Source of the DNA: Candidatus Roseilinea mizusawaensis
GTDB lineage: Bacteria > Chloroflexota > Anaerolineae > J036 > Brachytrichaceae
Direction: 5' to 3'
DNA: 64,000 bases
Assembly: GCA_016841965.1 (NCBI GenBank)
Contig: JAEANN010000015.1
Location: forward strand, 39,419 to 103,418
Position 1 is the stretch's first letter, and each line of letters begins with the position of its first letter. A model generated the notes under the pieces. It saw only the letters and a list, made by a program, of their open reading frames with translations, was not told where the DNA came from and did no database searches. Of this stretch, positions 9,501 through 17,824 are shown piece after piece. A program made the translations under genes and the position numbers.

Positions 9501-10641
9501 GGCGCGGGTGCAGCACGCCGGCCGGCAGCTCCGTTTCGGGCAGATCGGCCGGCCCGAAGCACAGCACATCGGTATTGGCGATCGGGCGCGCGCTGACGCC
9601 CAGAATGTCGCGCACCACACCGCCCACGCCCGTGTTCGCCCCGCCAAACGGCTCCAATGCGGAAGGATGGTTGTGCGTCTCAACCTTAAAAGCCAGATCG
9701 AACTGCTCGTCGAAGGCAACGATGCCGGCGTTGTCCACAAATGCCGAGCGCACCCAGGGTTTGTTGATCTCTTCCGTCGCCGCGCGGATGTACTCGCGCA
9801 GCAACCCGTTGACGATTTTGGATTTGGGATTTGGGATTTGGGATTTGGGATTCTGGATGTGGGATGGATCTCCCCCTTCAACGCGAAAGTCGATCAGCGC
9901 CTTGAAGGTTTTGTGCACGCAATGCTCGCTCCAGGTCTGGGCCAGCATTTCCAGCTCGGCGTCGGTGGGATCGCGCTCCTCATCCTGGAAGTAATCGCGG
10001 ATGGCGCGCATCTCGTCCACGTCCAGCGCGAGCCGGCGCTCGCGGCTCAGGCGCAGCAAGCCATCCTCGTCCAGATTGGTAATGGGGACGACCTCTACGG
10101 TGTCGTCAACAGGCTGGTACGGGACAAAGGGCGCAGTGATCGATTGATCGATGCTGTGGCGCTCGATGACAGGGTTGGAGAAGACTTCGACGGCCAGGCG
10201 ACGCAGTGCATCGGGGGTCAGGTCGCCCCACAGCAGAAAGCACGCGCCGGTCGCAGCGCGTTCGAGGCCGGCCACACCGAGCAGTTGCGCGGCGCGCAGC
10301 AGGTTTTCCGCCGCTGGATCGGTCACACCGGGCAGCCGCGTCACCTCAATCACATGATCGGGCGCGGTAGCCTGGATGTAAGACGAGCGGGACGGCTCGC
10401 CGTCTGCCTCCTCCGCTTCCACGAACTCATACGCTTCCGTGACCGGATCGGCCAGCAGCGCCTCGGCCAGCCGGCGCGCCTGCTGCGCAGAGAACGTCCC
10501 GCTCAAAAAGTAGAGGCGCATTTCCTGGCAGCCTTGCAGACCGACAATGCCGAGCTGGCGGGCAATCTCGACGTGTCTGCTGCCGGCGGCAGCCGGACGA
10601 TCGCACTGTGTGCGGACTTCGACGCGCAGTATTCGTGTCAT
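6592..10641 (-). CDS. purL: FGAM synthase, PurS-PurS-PurL-PurQ fusion
   Basis: Phosphoribosylformylglycinamidine synthase, 1349 residues, converts FGAR to FGAM with glutamine and ATP. The first 165 residues hold two PurS-like repeats (one around [20 protein letters not shown], one around [20 protein letters not shown]). The synthetase follows, with [23 protein letters not shown] broken here at [19 protein letters not shown], then [29 protein letters not shown]. The C-terminal glutaminase domain has [15 protein letters not shown] and the nucleophile in [14 protein letters not shown]. Four low-complexity insertions (residues about 257-278, 614-639, 692-740, 890-925) are encoded by heptanucleotide arrays; all keep the frame. 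Despite them the catalytic blocks look intact. Confidence 0.95.
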   Translation of the reverse strand: MTRILRVEVRTQCDRPAAAGSRHVEIARQLGIVGLQGCQEMRLYFLSGTFSAQQARRLAEALLADPVTEAYEFVEAEEADGEPSRSSYIQATAPDHVIEVTRLPGVTDPAAENLLRAAQLLGVAGLERAATGACFLLWGDLTPDALRRLAVEVFSNPVIERHSIDQSITAPFVPYQPVDDTVEVVPITNLDEDGLLRLSRERRLALDVDEMRAIRDYFQDEERDPTDAELEMLAQTWSEHCVHKTFKALIDFRVEGGDPSHIQNPKSQIPNPKSKIVNGLLREYIRAATEEINKPWVRSAFVDNAGIVAFDEQFDLAFKVETHNHPSALEPFGGANTGVGGVVRDILGVSARPIANTDVLCFGPADLPETELPAGVLHPRRIADGVVHGIEDYGNKMGIPTVNGAILYHPGYTANPLVFCGCLGILPRDAHPSNPQPGDHIVVVGGRTGRDGLRGATFSSMEMDQATGQIAGSAVQIGHPIHEKQTLEVILRARDERLYNAITDCGAGGLSSAVGEMAKDLGVQVQLETVPLKYPGLRPWEIWLSEAQERMVLAVPPQKWPLLKAICDGQDIEAVQIGQLESTGRLKLFYGSKPVADLSMDFLHNGIPRRKLTAIYDLRLTSDDSRAPNRQSSISNRQSSVGDVLLALLSHPNIRSKERVVRRYDHEVQGGGAVKPLVGVDNHGPSDAAVLVPVDSSQRSVVSSQNTGHGAQSTEEKSEHAIRDTEYGARNPESQISNPKSAIPAVALSVGICPQYSDLDPYAMAWAAVDEAIRNAVAVGADPDRIALLDNFCWGNPNLPDRLGSLVRCAQGCYDAAIAYQAPFISGKDSLNNEYTGADGRKHAIPGTLLISALGIVPDVTRTCTMDLKQPGNLLYVVGDTRAEFGGAAVCDLGLAVSDFGLRDTQSSIVNPQSSIQNPKSKIQSPPQPVTDGLERMRALHRAIAAGLVQSCHDCSEGGIAVALAEMCLAGRLGAQVDLGRAPINERSDDPAFGDWVALYAESLTRFIVEVRPEDAAQFELLMAGAPYAAIGAVSAGDELVIGGQSGALIHTPVADLERAWRGEAPAQPNPPHQTPSALRTAYAAPLVKPRPRVLILHATGTNRDRDAALACELAGGDPEIAHVNQLISGERELLHYHMLVVPGGFSYGDDLGAGVLWALDLRHRLGDAMARFVADGRPVLGICNGFQALVKAGVLPGDDGHPATQRDVTLTFNESGRFECRWVYLKANPASPCLFTRGMDELIYCPVAHGEGRLAVRDDDTLRRLESRGLIALTYTDAAGGPVGYPGNPNGSVANIAGLCNTAGNVLGLMPHPENHIFDWQHPRRHRGEAGLSGLKLFVNGIRAASAG
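7866..7970. repeat. Heptanucleotide array inside purL (15 units)
   Basis: Fifteen consecutive 7-base units hold one phase: GATTTTG copies, then GATTGAC/GATTGAG copies, then a switch at 7929-7935 to complement-type units (CAATCCA, AAATCAG, AAGTCCC, AAATCGC). The array is therefore partly inverted and could fold back on itself. On the purL strand it encodes [19 protein letters not shown] sequence. 105 bases equals 5 x 21, so the reading frame is preserved. Confidence 0.85.
8420..8566. repeat. Heptanucleotide array inside purL (21 units)
   Basis: Twenty-one units keep strict 7-base phase while the sequence family changes along the array: GATTTTG/GATTTGG, then TACTCCG/TATCCCG, then CTCTGTG/CTCCGTG, then TACTGAC. 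Total length is 147 bases (7 x 21), which keeps purL in frame and adds about 49 residues (around 692-740). On the coding strand the last family is CAGTAGT, which contains a stop; the two units where that stop would be in frame are the variants CAGAGGT and CAGAACA. Confidence 0.88.
8723..8799. repeat. Heptanucleotide array inside purL (about 11 units)
   Basis: Units GATGATT, GACGATT, GCTGATT, GACGATT, GACGATT, then AGGCGCA, CGGGAAT, CGTCACT, CGTCAAT, CGCAAAT, CGTAGAT stay in one 7-base phase. The right part is the complement type of the left part, so the array is a loose inverted repeat. The outermost units merge with ordinary coding sequence, so the exact limits are uncertain. Confidence 0.75.
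9807..9869. repeat. Heptanucleotide array inside purL (9 units)
   Basis: CGTTGAC, GATTTTG, four copies of GATTTGG, GATTCTG, GATGTGG and GATGGAT form nine in-phase heptads, 63 bases (3 x 21). The purL strand reads this as [18 protein letters not shown]. The core heptamer and its complement contain no stop trinucleotide in any register, so this type can sit in any frame of either strand without breaking a gene. Confidence 0.85.
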
Positions 10642-10690
10642 GTGCTTATCCCTCGGTGAGGGCGTACCATATCACGACTTGTCACTCATC

Positions 10691-10725
10691 GAAAAGCAAA
10701 CAGGCGCGGTTGATACCGCGCCTGT
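10691..10725 (-). terminator. Rho-independent terminator of the rhodanese gene
   Basis: ACAGGCGCGG (10700-10709) pairs perfectly with CCGCGCCTGT (10716-10725) around a 6-base loop. Read on the minus strand the stem is followed by TTTGCTTTTC. It lies about 30 bases past the rhodanese stop and 50 bases upstream of purL, so it separates the two minus-strand units. Confidence 0.82.
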
Positions 10726-10753
10726 CGATGCGTAACGATATATCTGGCCGGCA

Positions 10754-11356
10754 TTACCTGCCGCTGGCAGTGGGGAAGCCGGCTGCGCGCCACTGATTCA
10801 TGCCGCCGGCCATGCTGGTGACGCGCGTGAAGCCGGCTTGCAACAGGATGTCGCGCCCCTGCTGGCTGCGATTGCCCGACCGGCATACCACGACGATCTC
10901 TTTGTCCTTCGGCACATCCGTCACACGTTGCGCCAACGTGCCCAACGGAATGAGCGTCGCACCTGGGATATGCACAGCGTCCCATTCATACGGCTCGCGC
11001 ACATCCAAAATGAAAGCGCCTTGCTCGCGCATGGCAGCGGCCTGTTGCACCGAGATTTCAGCCGGCAGTGGAGCCAACGCAGCCGGCGCCGCAGGTTGCT
11101 GGGCGACAGCAGCGTTCGGGACGGCGGCAGTGGCCACACTGGCCGGTGCAGGCGCGTTGTTCTGCATCAGCACAAGCGCCAGCAAAGCAGCCAGCACGAC
11201 CAGGCTGGCAATCCCGGCATACATTACCACAGGGGGCGAGGTGCGCGCCGCGGCAAAAGACGCTTTTGGCGCAGTGTGCGCGGTATATGGGGCAGCCTGC
11301 CGCGTGCTGTGTTTCCTGCCAGCATGAGACTGTTTGGCGTGTTTGTTTTTGCTCAT
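10754..11356 (-). CDS. Membrane-anchored rhodanese-domain protein
   Basis: A 200-residue protein with a basic N-terminus (about 40 residues), one membrane helix (VVMYAGIASLVVLAALLALV, about 43-62), a Pro/Ala linker, and a C-terminal rhodanese domain (about 98-200). The domain has the substrate-loop cysteine in VVVCRSGNRSQQGRDIL and the closing MAGGMNQWRAAGFP motif. It probably moves sulfane sulfur or binds a partner outside the cytoplasmic membrane; the N-in/C-out orientation is inferred from the basic N-terminus. It is followed by its own terminator, and an aldo/keto reductase lies upstream. Confidence 0.88.
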   Translation of the reverse strand: MSKNKHAKQSHAGRKHSTRQAAPYTAHTAPKASFAAARTSPPVVMYAGIASLVVLAALLALVLMQNNAPAPASVATAAVPNAAVAQQPAAPAALAPLPAEISVQQAAAMREQGAFILDVREPYEWDAVHIPGATLIPLGTLAQRVTDVPKDKEIVVVCRSGNRSQQGRDILLQAGFTRVTSMAGGMNQWRAAGFPTASGR

Positions 11357-11412
11357 TGTGATCCTTAGATGCGTGACAGATCAAATGGTAACAGGCTGAT
11401 GCGCGCCACCAC

Positions 11413-12396
11413 TTACCACACCTGATGCACCAGCGGCTTGATGTGCCGGCTGTATAGGTCGCTCACCTGCGCCATGATTTCGGGTGGGAGCGCAGGCAGA
11501 TCAGCCGCCGCCACATTTTCCTCGACCTGGGCAGGCCGTTTGGCGCCGGGGATGGCACACGTGACGGCGTCAAACATGAGAATCCAACGCAGGGCGAACT
11601 GGGCCATGCTCATGCCGGCCGGCACAAGCGGGCGCAACAGCTCGACCGCGCGCAGACCGGTCTCGAAGTCCACGCCGGAGAAAGTCTCGCCGCGATCAAA
11701 CGCCTGGCCCTGCCGATTGAAGGCGCGATGATCGTCCGGCGCAAAGGTGGCGTCGCGCGTCATCTTGCCGGCCAACATGCCCGACGACAACGGCAAGCGC
11801 GCCAGGATGCCGACCTTGCGCTCTTTCGCCAGTTGAAAGAACAAGTCGGCCGGGCGCTGCCGGAAGATGTTGAAGATGATCTGCACCGACTGCACGCCGG
11901 GGTACTCGATGGCCTTGATGGCCTCTTCCACCTTTTCCACGCTGACGCCGTAATAGCGCAGCTTGCCCTGCCGAACCAGATCGTCCAGCGCGTCGAACAC
12001 CTCTGGCATGTAATAGACCTGGGTAGGCGGACAATGTAACTGCACCAGATCGAGGGCGTCGGTTGCGAGATTGCGCAGACTGCGCTCGACAAAGGCAGTC
12101 AGATTGGTACGCGTGTAGCCCTCGGCCACGTGCGGGTTGAGCCGCCGGCCGGCTTTGGTGGCAATGATGATCTGCTCTTTGCGCTCACGTTTCAGTTGCG
12201 CCAGCAGCCGTTCGCTGCGCCCGTCGCCGTACACATCGGCGGTGTCGAAAAAGTTCACGCCCAGATCGACGGCGCGATGCAGCGCGGCCAGCGACTCGCG
12301 GTCGTCCACCGCACCCCACGTGCCGCCGATCGCCCAAGCGCCAAAGCTGATGGCAGAGATGTTCCAGCCGGTGCGTCCAAGTTCTCGGTATTGCAT
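11413..12396 (-). CDS. Aldo/keto reductase
   Basis: A 327-residue NADPH-dependent oxidoreductase of the aldo/keto reductase fold. It starts MQYRELGRTGWNISAISFGA and carries the tetrad region GVNFFDTADVYGDGRSERLL (Asp, Tyr), the Lys in IIATKAGRR, and LDLVQLHCPP (His). The C-terminal SSGMLAGK and ITCAIPGAKRPAQVEEN-like region (here CAIPGAKRPAQVEENVAA) binds the cofactor phosphate. It resembles the YghZ/PLR-type subgroup, which acts on sugars or small carbonyls, but the substrate is not predictable. A heptanucleotide array lies directly upstream of its start codon. Confidence 0.92.
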   Translation of the reverse strand: MQYRELGRTGWNISAISFGAWAIGGTWGAVDDRESLAALHRAVDLGVNFFDTADVYGDGRSERLLAQLKRERKEQIIIATKAGRRLNPHVAEGYTRTNLTAFVERSLRNLATDALDLVQLHCPPTQVYYMPEVFDALDDLVRQGKLRYYGVSVEKVEEAIKAIEYPGVQSVQIIFNIFRQRPADLFFQLAKERKVGILARLPLSSGMLAGKMTRDATFAPDDHRAFNRQGQAFDRGETFSGVDFETGLRAVELLRPLVPAGMSMAQFALRWILMFDAVTCAIPGAKRPAQVEENVAAADLPALPPEIMAQVSDLYSRHIKPLVHQVW

Positions 12397-12401
12397 CTTT
12401 C

Positions 12402-12436
12402 GATTTTGGATTTTGGATTTGAAATTTGCGGAATCT
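12402..12436. repeat. Heptanucleotide array 5' of the aldo/keto reductase gene
   Basis: GATTTTG, GATTTTG, GATTTGA, AATTTGC and GGAATCT form five in-phase heptads, beginning five bases from the aldo/keto reductase start codon. The array occupies the leader of that gene, where no normal ribosome-binding site can be seen. Confidence 0.7.
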
Positions 12437-12455
12437 GAGACAGGTTGTAGGCATT

Positions 12456-12596
12456 CTAAGGGACTGTGCGCCGGGCCGGTTCCGCGCCGTAGCGTTCAAA
12501 CTCGTCGCAGGCGATGTCCTGCCGGCGCGGGTCGAGGCCGATATAGGGGCGACGGTGTAGCCGGCCATACACCCATCGGCTGCCACAGATAGGCAA
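12456..12596 (-). pseudogene. Possible gene remnant, C-terminal fragment
   Basis: A 46-codon minus-strand frame runs from a TTG at 12596 to a TAG at 12458-12456 and reads GSRWVYGRLHRRPYIGLDPR followed by RQDIACDEFERYGAEPARRT. Codon choice is GC-rich at third positions like real genes nearby. The YIGLD...QDIACDEF pattern recalls the C-terminal end of N6-type DNA methyltransferases (GRRYIGIDI...EYCEIA), but this is only a resemblance. It has no start region and no rest of gene, so a decayed fragment is the best reading. Confidence 0.28.
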
Positions 12597-12635
12597 CTCT
12601 AGCGACTTGGCCTACATGCGCCGGCTTGCCCTACC

Positions 12636-13895
12636 CTACATTCGCATCATCTTCGACTCGAACAGAGCGTGGTCGAACGGCGCGTTGAGTTCGGGCAAGC
12701 GCTGGTGGCCGGTTTGATAAGCATTGACCGAAGCGATGCGCGCAGCGTCTGTGTTGAGTTCAAGGGTCAGTTCACGCGCCGTCACCGCCGGCAAGGCATG
12801 GATTTTTTTGTGGCCGATGGTGCGCCCGGCTGCGATCTCGCGCCCGCCGGCGCGCACGACGTAGCCATCCACATGCTGGCCGTCGTCCAGCGCCTCCTGC
12901 AACACCAGATGATCGAATAGGACCGGCTGATCGAACTCGATCGTCACCACCGCGCCGCGCTGAGTGAGGCGGGCCGGCATGGGCCGGGCGAAACGGCGCT
13001 TGATCTCGCCGGCCATCTCCATCAGTCGCCGGCAGTCCGCGTCATCCAACAAGCCGTCACGGTTGGGCGGCACGTTGAGCAGCAGGTTCGCGCCCAACCC
13101 GACCGAGCGATAGTAGATACCCAGCAGATGCTCTGCGCTTTTCAAGGTGTGCAGGTCGTCGTCGTGCCAGAACCAGTGCTGACGAATCGGCACGTCGCAC
13201 TCCGGCGGCATGTAAGACTTGGGCGCGGCGTCCTTGCGACCGGTGTAGATCGACACGCTCGTGTCATCCACGACGTAGTAGCAGGGGTCGGCAGCCAGGC
13301 CGTCTTCGTTGCCCACCCAACGGATGGTGGGCCGGCCCATGTTGAAGATCAACGCATTGGGTTGATGCTGGTCGACCACGGCCATGATGGTCTCCCAATC
13401 ATAGACGCGCCCTTCCGAACCGGCGCCGTCAAACCACAGTTCGAACAAGGGGCCATAGCGCGTGCACAACTCGGTGAGCTGACGTGTGTAGAAACGGTCG
13501 TAGGCCGCCGCATCTGGGTAGCACGGCTCGTGGCGGTCCCAGGGTGAGAGATACAGGCCGAGCGGCATACCCAGGTCATGACATGCTTGCGCCACTTCGG
13601 CCACCACATCCCCCTTGCCGTCTTTCCACGGCGCAGCGCGCACGCTGTAGTCGGTGGTGTCGGTCTGCCACAGACAAAAGCCATCGTGGTGTTTGGCAGT
13701 GAAGATAAGATAGCGCGCGCCGGCTGCCTGCGCCGTCTGTACCCACTGACGCGCGTCGAGCCGGGCCGGGTTGAAGCCGGCCGGGCTGAGCGTGCCGTCA
13801 CTCCACTCCTTATCGTAGAACGTGTTGATGCCGAAATGGCAGAACAGCCCGAACTCGGCGGCTTGCCAGGCCAGTTGTTGAGGGGTCGGTTTCAT
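12636..13895 (-). CDS. Alpha-L-fucosidase, glycoside hydrolase family 29
   Basis: About 419 residues. The frame is open further upstream but would run into the exonuclease gene. The start at 13895 (MKPTPQQLAWQAAEFGLFCHF) matches the family N-terminus. GH29 hallmarks follow: ARYLIFTAKHHDGFCLW, LGLYLSPWDRHEP, and the nucleophile region LFELWFDGAGSEG (Asp). The C-terminal part (from about residue 300) is a beta-sandwich-like domain. The enzyme releases terminal alpha-L-fucose. No signal peptide is visible, so a cytoplasmic role on imported oligosaccharides is likely, possibly together with the sugar transporter at 2-6.6 kb. Confidence 0.9.
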   Translation of the reverse strand: MKPTPQQLAWQAAEFGLFCHFGINTFYDKEWSDGTLSPAGFNPARLDARQWVQTAQAAGARYLIFTAKHHDGFCLWQTDTTDYSVRAAPWKDGKGDVVAEVAQACHDLGMPLGLYLSPWDRHEPCYPDAAAYDRFYTRQLTELCTRYGPLFELWFDGAGSEGRVYDWETIMAVVDQHQPNALIFNMGRPTIRWVGNEDGLAADPCYYVVDDTSVSIYTGRKDAAPKSYMPPECDVPIRQHWFWHDDDLHTLKSAEHLLGIYYRSVGLGANLLLNVPPNRDGLLDDADCRRLMEMAGEIKRRFARPMPARLTQRGAVVTIEFDQPVLFDHLVLQEALDDGQHVDGYVVRAGGREIAAGRTIGHKKIHALPAVTARELTLELNTDAARIASVNAYQTGHQRLPELNAPFDHALFESKMMRM

Positions 13896-13929
13896 CATCT
13901 GCGAAGATTTTAGCTTGCCTGCTCGCAAA

Positions 13930-14517
13930 TCAGGGTTGCTGCGAAGCTGTGAAAGGCAGGTTGTCTGTGTTGAGATTGGCCGCCAGGATGTTGCAGAACA
14001 GCGCACCCTGTTCAATCGCGTCATCCAGCGCGACGTGCGTGTGCGGCTGCGCATCGAACCACGCTTTGGGCATGTTGCGCTTTGCTACGCTGCGAAAATC
14101 TGTCTTCATCACCGCCATGGCATAGCTCTTCAGATCGAGCGCAGCATAGCCGAACGGGCTTTCGCCCACAAAGCGCAGCAGATACCAGTACATCCACATG
14201 AAGTCGTAACTGGCGGGAAAGGCGACGAAGATGGGCCGGCCTGTAAGCTGCTTCAGCCACGCCACGTAGTTGTGCATGGCTTTGTCCGGCGGCTGCGGGT
14301 CTTTGCGCGCAGCGGCCCAGGCGTCGGGGTGCTGTTGCCACCACGCCATCGTCACCGGATGGCCGGTGGCGTTTGACAGCGTTTCGAGGTTCGCGGAGAA
14401 AGTTCCGAGCAACGTCTTGTCCGGCAAAAAGGCCGCAGACGCAAAGCTCAACATCGAGTGCGGGCCGGGGATGGGGCCGTCGGTCTCGACATCGGTGCTG
14501 ACATAGATTTCGCGCAT
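13930..14517 (-). CDS. DEDDh 3'-5' exonuclease
   Basis: A 195-residue DnaQ/RNase T-fold exonuclease. The start at 14517 ([20 protein letters not shown]) places the first motif, D-V-E, at residues about 9-11. The second Asp lies in [18 protein letters not shown], and [14 protein letters not shown] provides the His and last Asp. The absence of other domains makes it a stand-alone nuclease for DNA or RNA ends. It lies just upstream of the fucosidase, with 34 bases between them, and may share its transcript. Confidence 0.87.
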   Translation of the reverse strand: MREIYVSTDVETDGPIPGPHSMLSFASAAFLPDKTLLGTFSANLETLSNATGHPVTMAWWQQHPDAWAAARKDPQPPDKAMHNYVAWLKQLTGRPIFVAFPASYDFMWMYWYLLRFVGESPFGYAALDLKSYAMAVMKTDFRSVAKRNMPKAWFDAQPHTHVALDDAIEQGALFCNILAANLNTDNLPFTASQQP

Positions 14518-14665
14518 GGGGCTGACTGTAGCACCAACCCGGCATCCAGGCCGGGCAGGCTGTTCGAAGCAGGCAGCGGCCTGCAACACCCCTCTCTCCC
14601 CATCGCTGGGGCGCACCTTATCCCTCCCCCCGTGCAAGCAAACCCAAACGCACTCAGGTAGCTTG

Positions 14666-14863
14666 CTATGCCGGCTGCTGCTCAGATTGCAGCGCGCGGA
14701 CTCTGGCCAACAGATTCTTGACCACTTGCTCGCGTGTCTCCAGCATGTGCTTGTAGCCCAGACGGTCTGTGTGGCGAATTTCAGCGCGCAACTCGGCGAC
14801 CTCGGCTTCGAGGATTTCCACCAGAATTGCCTGCTCGTCCGGCGTGATCCCCAGGCGCAACAT
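14666..14863 (-). CDS. Small helical conserved protein
   Basis: A 65-residue protein, [20 protein letters not shown] onward, with the start fixed by AAGGAGA seven bases before the ATG at 14863. The sequence is strongly helical and heptad-like ([20 protein letters not shown], then [20 protein letters not shown]) and probably forms a small coiled coil or helical hairpin. I do not recognise a function. Neighbours give no firm hint. Confidence 0.72.
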   Translation of the reverse strand: MLRLGITPDEQAILVEILEAEVAELRAEIRHTDRLGYKHMLETREQVVKNLLARVRALQSEQQPA

Positions 14864-15042
14864 GGCAGTCTCCTTCGCCTTTGGGCAACCTGAACCCATC
14901 AATCCGTTAGACGCCGCGCTGTTGTGAAGTGAAGGCGTGTTCACTATAGCGCTGCCGCTTCAGATACCCCTTCCCCCTTGCCCGCTAACGCATGCGAAAG
15001 CCTGGGCAACCAGCCGGACCATTCTGAGGATCATCACGCGCT

Positions 15043-15888
15043 CTACAGGTCGCGCTTGCCGAACTGCCGCAGCGCCAGCAGGAGCGCCCCCAGCGTGTAG
15101 ACCAGCGCCCACACCAACATGCCTGTGCTGGGCACCGACACCACCGAAAACGGCGTGATCGACACCTCGCGGATCAGCGGCGGCTGCATCACATACGAGG
15201 CCAGTTGCCACAGCGCCTCGCTCGGCACGATCAGGCTGGCGATGATGCCAAAGTTCTGCGTGGTTACGTTGCCTAGCACCGCGCCGAGTTGTTCGAGCCA
15301 ACCGCCGATGAACGCCAGCCCATATAGCCCGAACACCATGACACCAGTGGCCAGTGTGCTCAGCCGCGTACCGCCCAGGATCGACAGCGTCATCAGCAAT
15401 GTGCCTTCGAGCAGCATCAGGGCCAGGCCGGCCGGCGCATTCTGCACCTCAAACCCGGCAATCGCCCACGCGATGAGCATGACCCCGCCGGCCATCATCA
15501 CCAGGTACAGCGCCAGCACCACCCAGAAACCCAACCACTTGCCGAGCACGATCGACGCGCGGCGTACCGGCTTGGTCACCAATGTCTGGATGACGCCCGA
15601 GCGGATGTCGCCTGCCAGCGTATCCACCGGCATCAACACGGCCATCATCACCATCAGGAAGTTGACCGCGTACAGGCCGGCCATCACCAGAAAGCTAAGG
15701 CCGACATTTTGCTGCGCACGCGACGGCGTGAAGCCCAGACCCCCTCCGATCATGTCCCGGTACACAAAGTAAAGCCCCACGCCAAAGACGACCAGAAACG
15801 CCACGCCAAGAATCAACGCTGCAAGCGCTACCTTGCGCCCTTTCACCTCGTGCAACGTGAGATGCGCCACTGTCAGAATTCCCCTCAT
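15043..15888 (-). CDS. ABC-2 type transporter permease
   Basis: A 281-residue membrane protein with about six hydrophobic segments, including VALAALILGVAFLVVFGVGL, FLMVMMAVLMPVDTLAGDIR and VLALYLVMMAGGVMLIAWAI. The AGDIRSGVIQTLVTKPVRRA loop after the second segment is characteristic of ABC-2/NosY-like exporters. Its start overlaps the stop of the ATPase gene by four bases, so the two form one exporter. It is the last gene of the sigma-factor operon. Confidence 0.9.
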   Translation of the reverse strand: MRGILTVAHLTLHEVKGRKVALAALILGVAFLVVFGVGLYFVYRDMIGGGLGFTPSRAQQNVGLSFLVMAGLYAVNFLMVMMAVLMPVDTLAGDIRSGVIQTLVTKPVRRASIVLGKWLGFWVVLALYLVMMAGGVMLIAWAIAGFEVQNAPAGLALMLLEGTLLMTLSILGGTRLSTLATGVMVFGLYGLAFIGGWLEQLGAVLGNVTTQNFGIIASLIVPSEALWQLASYVMQPPLIREVSITPFSVVSVPSTGMLVWALVYTLGALLLALRQFGKRDL

Positions 15889-16799
15889 CCCGGCCTCTCG
15901 TCCTCGCCCATGACTTCGAGAAACAATTCCTCAAGCGACTTGTGATCGGCAGCCAGTCGATAGATCGACACGCCCTGCGCCACCAGCCAGCGCGCGATAT
16001 CCGGCAGTGTCGCCTCGTCCGAGGCAGTCAGCCGCACCAGCCCATCGACTTGCCGCACGTCCCGGCCAAACTGCGCCAGGCCGGCCAACAGGGCAGCATC
16101 GACATGGCCCAGCTTCAGTTCCACAGTGACATCGCCGGCCTGCTCGGCCAGCGCCATCTCCCGCACCACACAGCCGCGCTTGACAAACGCGACGCGATCG
16201 CAGGTCACTTCCACCTCGCTCAGCAGGTGAGAGTTGACAAACACGCTGGCGCCCTGCTCGCGCAATGCGACGATGATGTCGCGCACCAGAAAGCGCCCCA
16301 GCGGATCCAGACCGGAAGTCGGCTCATCGAGAAAGACCAGATCGGGTTGGTTGAGCAGCGCCTGCGCCAGCCCGATGCGTTGCAGCATCCCTTTGCTGTA
16401 GCCACGCAAAGGGCGGTCGGCGGCGTCGAGCAGATCAACCCGTTCGAGCAGCTCTTCAATCCGGCGGGTCAACACGCCGCCGGCCAACCCATACAGCCGG
16501 CCATGAAAACGCAGAAACTCGCGCCCGCTCAGCCAGTCCTGGAAACGGAAGTGCTCGGGCAGAAAGCCCATCTTCGCGCGCGCCTTCACGTCGCCCAGCG
16601 GCGCGCCAAGCACCTGGCCCACGCCGGCCGTCGGTGTAACCAGGCCAAGCAGCATCTTCATGGATGTGGTCTTGCCCGCGCCATTCGGGCCGAGAAAGCC
16701 AAAGACCTCACCCCGGCCAACGGTCAGGGTGAGGTCATCAACAGCCACTTTTGAGCCGAACGCTTTACGCAGGCCGGCCGTTTCGATGACGGAGTTCAT
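15885..16799 (-). CDS. ABC-2 transporter ATP-binding protein
   Basis: A 304-residue ATPase with Walker A GPNGAGKTTSMKM, signature LRGYSKGMLQRIGLAQAL, Walker B DLVFLDEPTSGLDPLG and a switch histidine in FVNSHLLSEVE. The ATG at 16799 overlaps the stop of the upstream gene (ATGA), so translation is probably coupled. A frame opening further upstream lies within the preceding gene and is not used. The C-terminal 80 residues form the accessory domain usual in NosF/CcmA-like drug or lipid exporters. Confidence 0.93.
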   Translation of the reverse strand: MNSVIETAGLRKAFGSKVAVDDLTLTVGRGEVFGFLGPNGAGKTTSMKMLLGLVTPTAGVGQVLGAPLGDVKARAKMGFLPEHFRFQDWLSGREFLRFHGRLYGLAGGVLTRRIEELLERVDLLDAADRPLRGYSKGMLQRIGLAQALLNQPDLVFLDEPTSGLDPLGRFLVRDIIVALREQGASVFVNSHLLSEVEVTCDRVAFVKRGCVVREMALAEQAGDVTVELKLGHVDAALLAGLAQFGRDVRQVDGLVRLTASDEATLPDIARWLVAQGVSIYRLAADHKSLEELFLEVMGEDERPG

Positions 16800-17806
16800 T
16801 GCATCGAGTTTGCCATTTCGACCAGTGTGGTCTGGTCGATATTGCCGGTTGCCGCATATACCGTATCGCCTTCGGACCACAACAGCGTAGCGCGTTGCGC
16901 CACCTGCTCGTCACCCACTGCGACCGGGCTGCCTCCTTGTCCGGTTGTGAGGATGAGCAGACCTGTGACGCCACGCACCTGCACCTCGCTCACGGTGGCC
17001 GCATTGGCGGGAATGGGCAACAACAGGGTACTGCTCCAGTCGATGGATTGGGCCAGCCGGCGCGCTTCATCCGGCGCCATGCCCGAGACACGCAGAGCCA
17101 GTTCGCCCAGCTCGGCCAGCTTCACACCCTCTGGCAAAACGATCTCTGGGTTGCGCGCCTGCATGAACACCACACTGCTCGCGCCCCGCTCGGGGCCGCG
17201 CTGATATACCAGCGCCACCACCGGTGGCTTGGTAACCGTGACCGCTGCGCCGTCCAGTTCTGCCGGGATGGTGACATCCTGCACACCCAGCGCATCGACA
17301 ATCGCTTGCAGCCGGGCGATATCGGCGGTGAAGCGCACCACGCCTTCGCCCTGCACCACGATTTGCGGCCCGCTCAAATGATCGGGCACACGGGCCGGCG
17401 CGCGCACTGCAATGCCGGCCAGTTGGCTCGCCTCGGCCAAGCTGCTCACGGTCTGAGGGTCGGCCGGCTCCCGCAACACTTCCACGCTGCTGCTCAGCAT
17501 CGACTCGATGTCGAGCTGGCCCTCGCGCAGTTGCGAGATCAACTCGGGGCTGATGCTGACAGCCGTGATGCGCTTGACGCGGAACAGGTTCAGGAATTCC
17601 TGCGCCAACACTTGCGCACCCGGCGACACGATCAGCGCCACAATCAGGATGCCGGCCAGTCCTGCCAGGGCCAGCTTGCCATTCAGAAATCGCTGGGGCG
17701 CGGTTGACATCCGTGTTGCCCCGGCACGACTCAACCTTTGCTTCAGGTCGCGCTTGAATTCCGGGCGCGGATCTTCGCGCAACCGGGTCATGAATTCATC
17801 TTTCAT
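16796..17806 (-). CDS. Membrane protein, probable anti-sigma factor (DUF4367-like)
   Basis: A 336-residue protein. Residues 1-40 are cytoplasmic and charged, a single helix follows (LALAGLAGILIVALIVSPGA, about 45-64), and the rest is extracytoplasmic with repeated beta-rich segments (APARVPDHLSGPQIVVQGEG, PPVVALVYQRGPERGASSVV). It starts 18 bases after the sigma gene behind GGAGATG, the standard arrangement for a membrane anti-sigma regulator. No zinc-binding HxxxCxxC motif is visible, so anti-sigma function rests on context. Confidence 0.7.
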   Translation of the reverse strand: MKDEFMTRLREDPRPEFKRDLKQRLSRAGATRMSTAPQRFLNGKLALAGLAGILIVALIVSPGAQVLAQEFLNLFRVKRITAVSISPELISQLREGQLDIESMLSSSVEVLREPADPQTVSSLAEASQLAGIAVRAPARVPDHLSGPQIVVQGEGVVRFTADIARLQAIVDALGVQDVTIPAELDGAAVTVTKPPVVALVYQRGPERGASSVVFMQARNPEIVLPEGVKLAELGELALRVSGMAPDEARRLAQSIDWSSTLLLPIPANAATVSEVQVRGVTGLLILTTGQGGSPVAVGDEQVAQRATLLWSEGDTVYAATGNIDQTTLVEMANSMQ

Positions 17807-17824
17807 TTGCTCATCTCCATTGGG

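Noticed and set aside
7866..9869. Heptad arrays as a CRISPR array
   Set aside because: The units are 7 bases long with no spacers, they drift in sequence, and there are no cas genes. They are tandem microsatellite-like repeats.
8749..10659. Plus-strand open frame of 636 codons opposite purL
   Set aside because: It is the complement of purL, whose motifs are unmistakable. The translation is His/Arg/Gln-rich with no family features, and parts of it translate heptad arrays ([13 protein letters not shown]).
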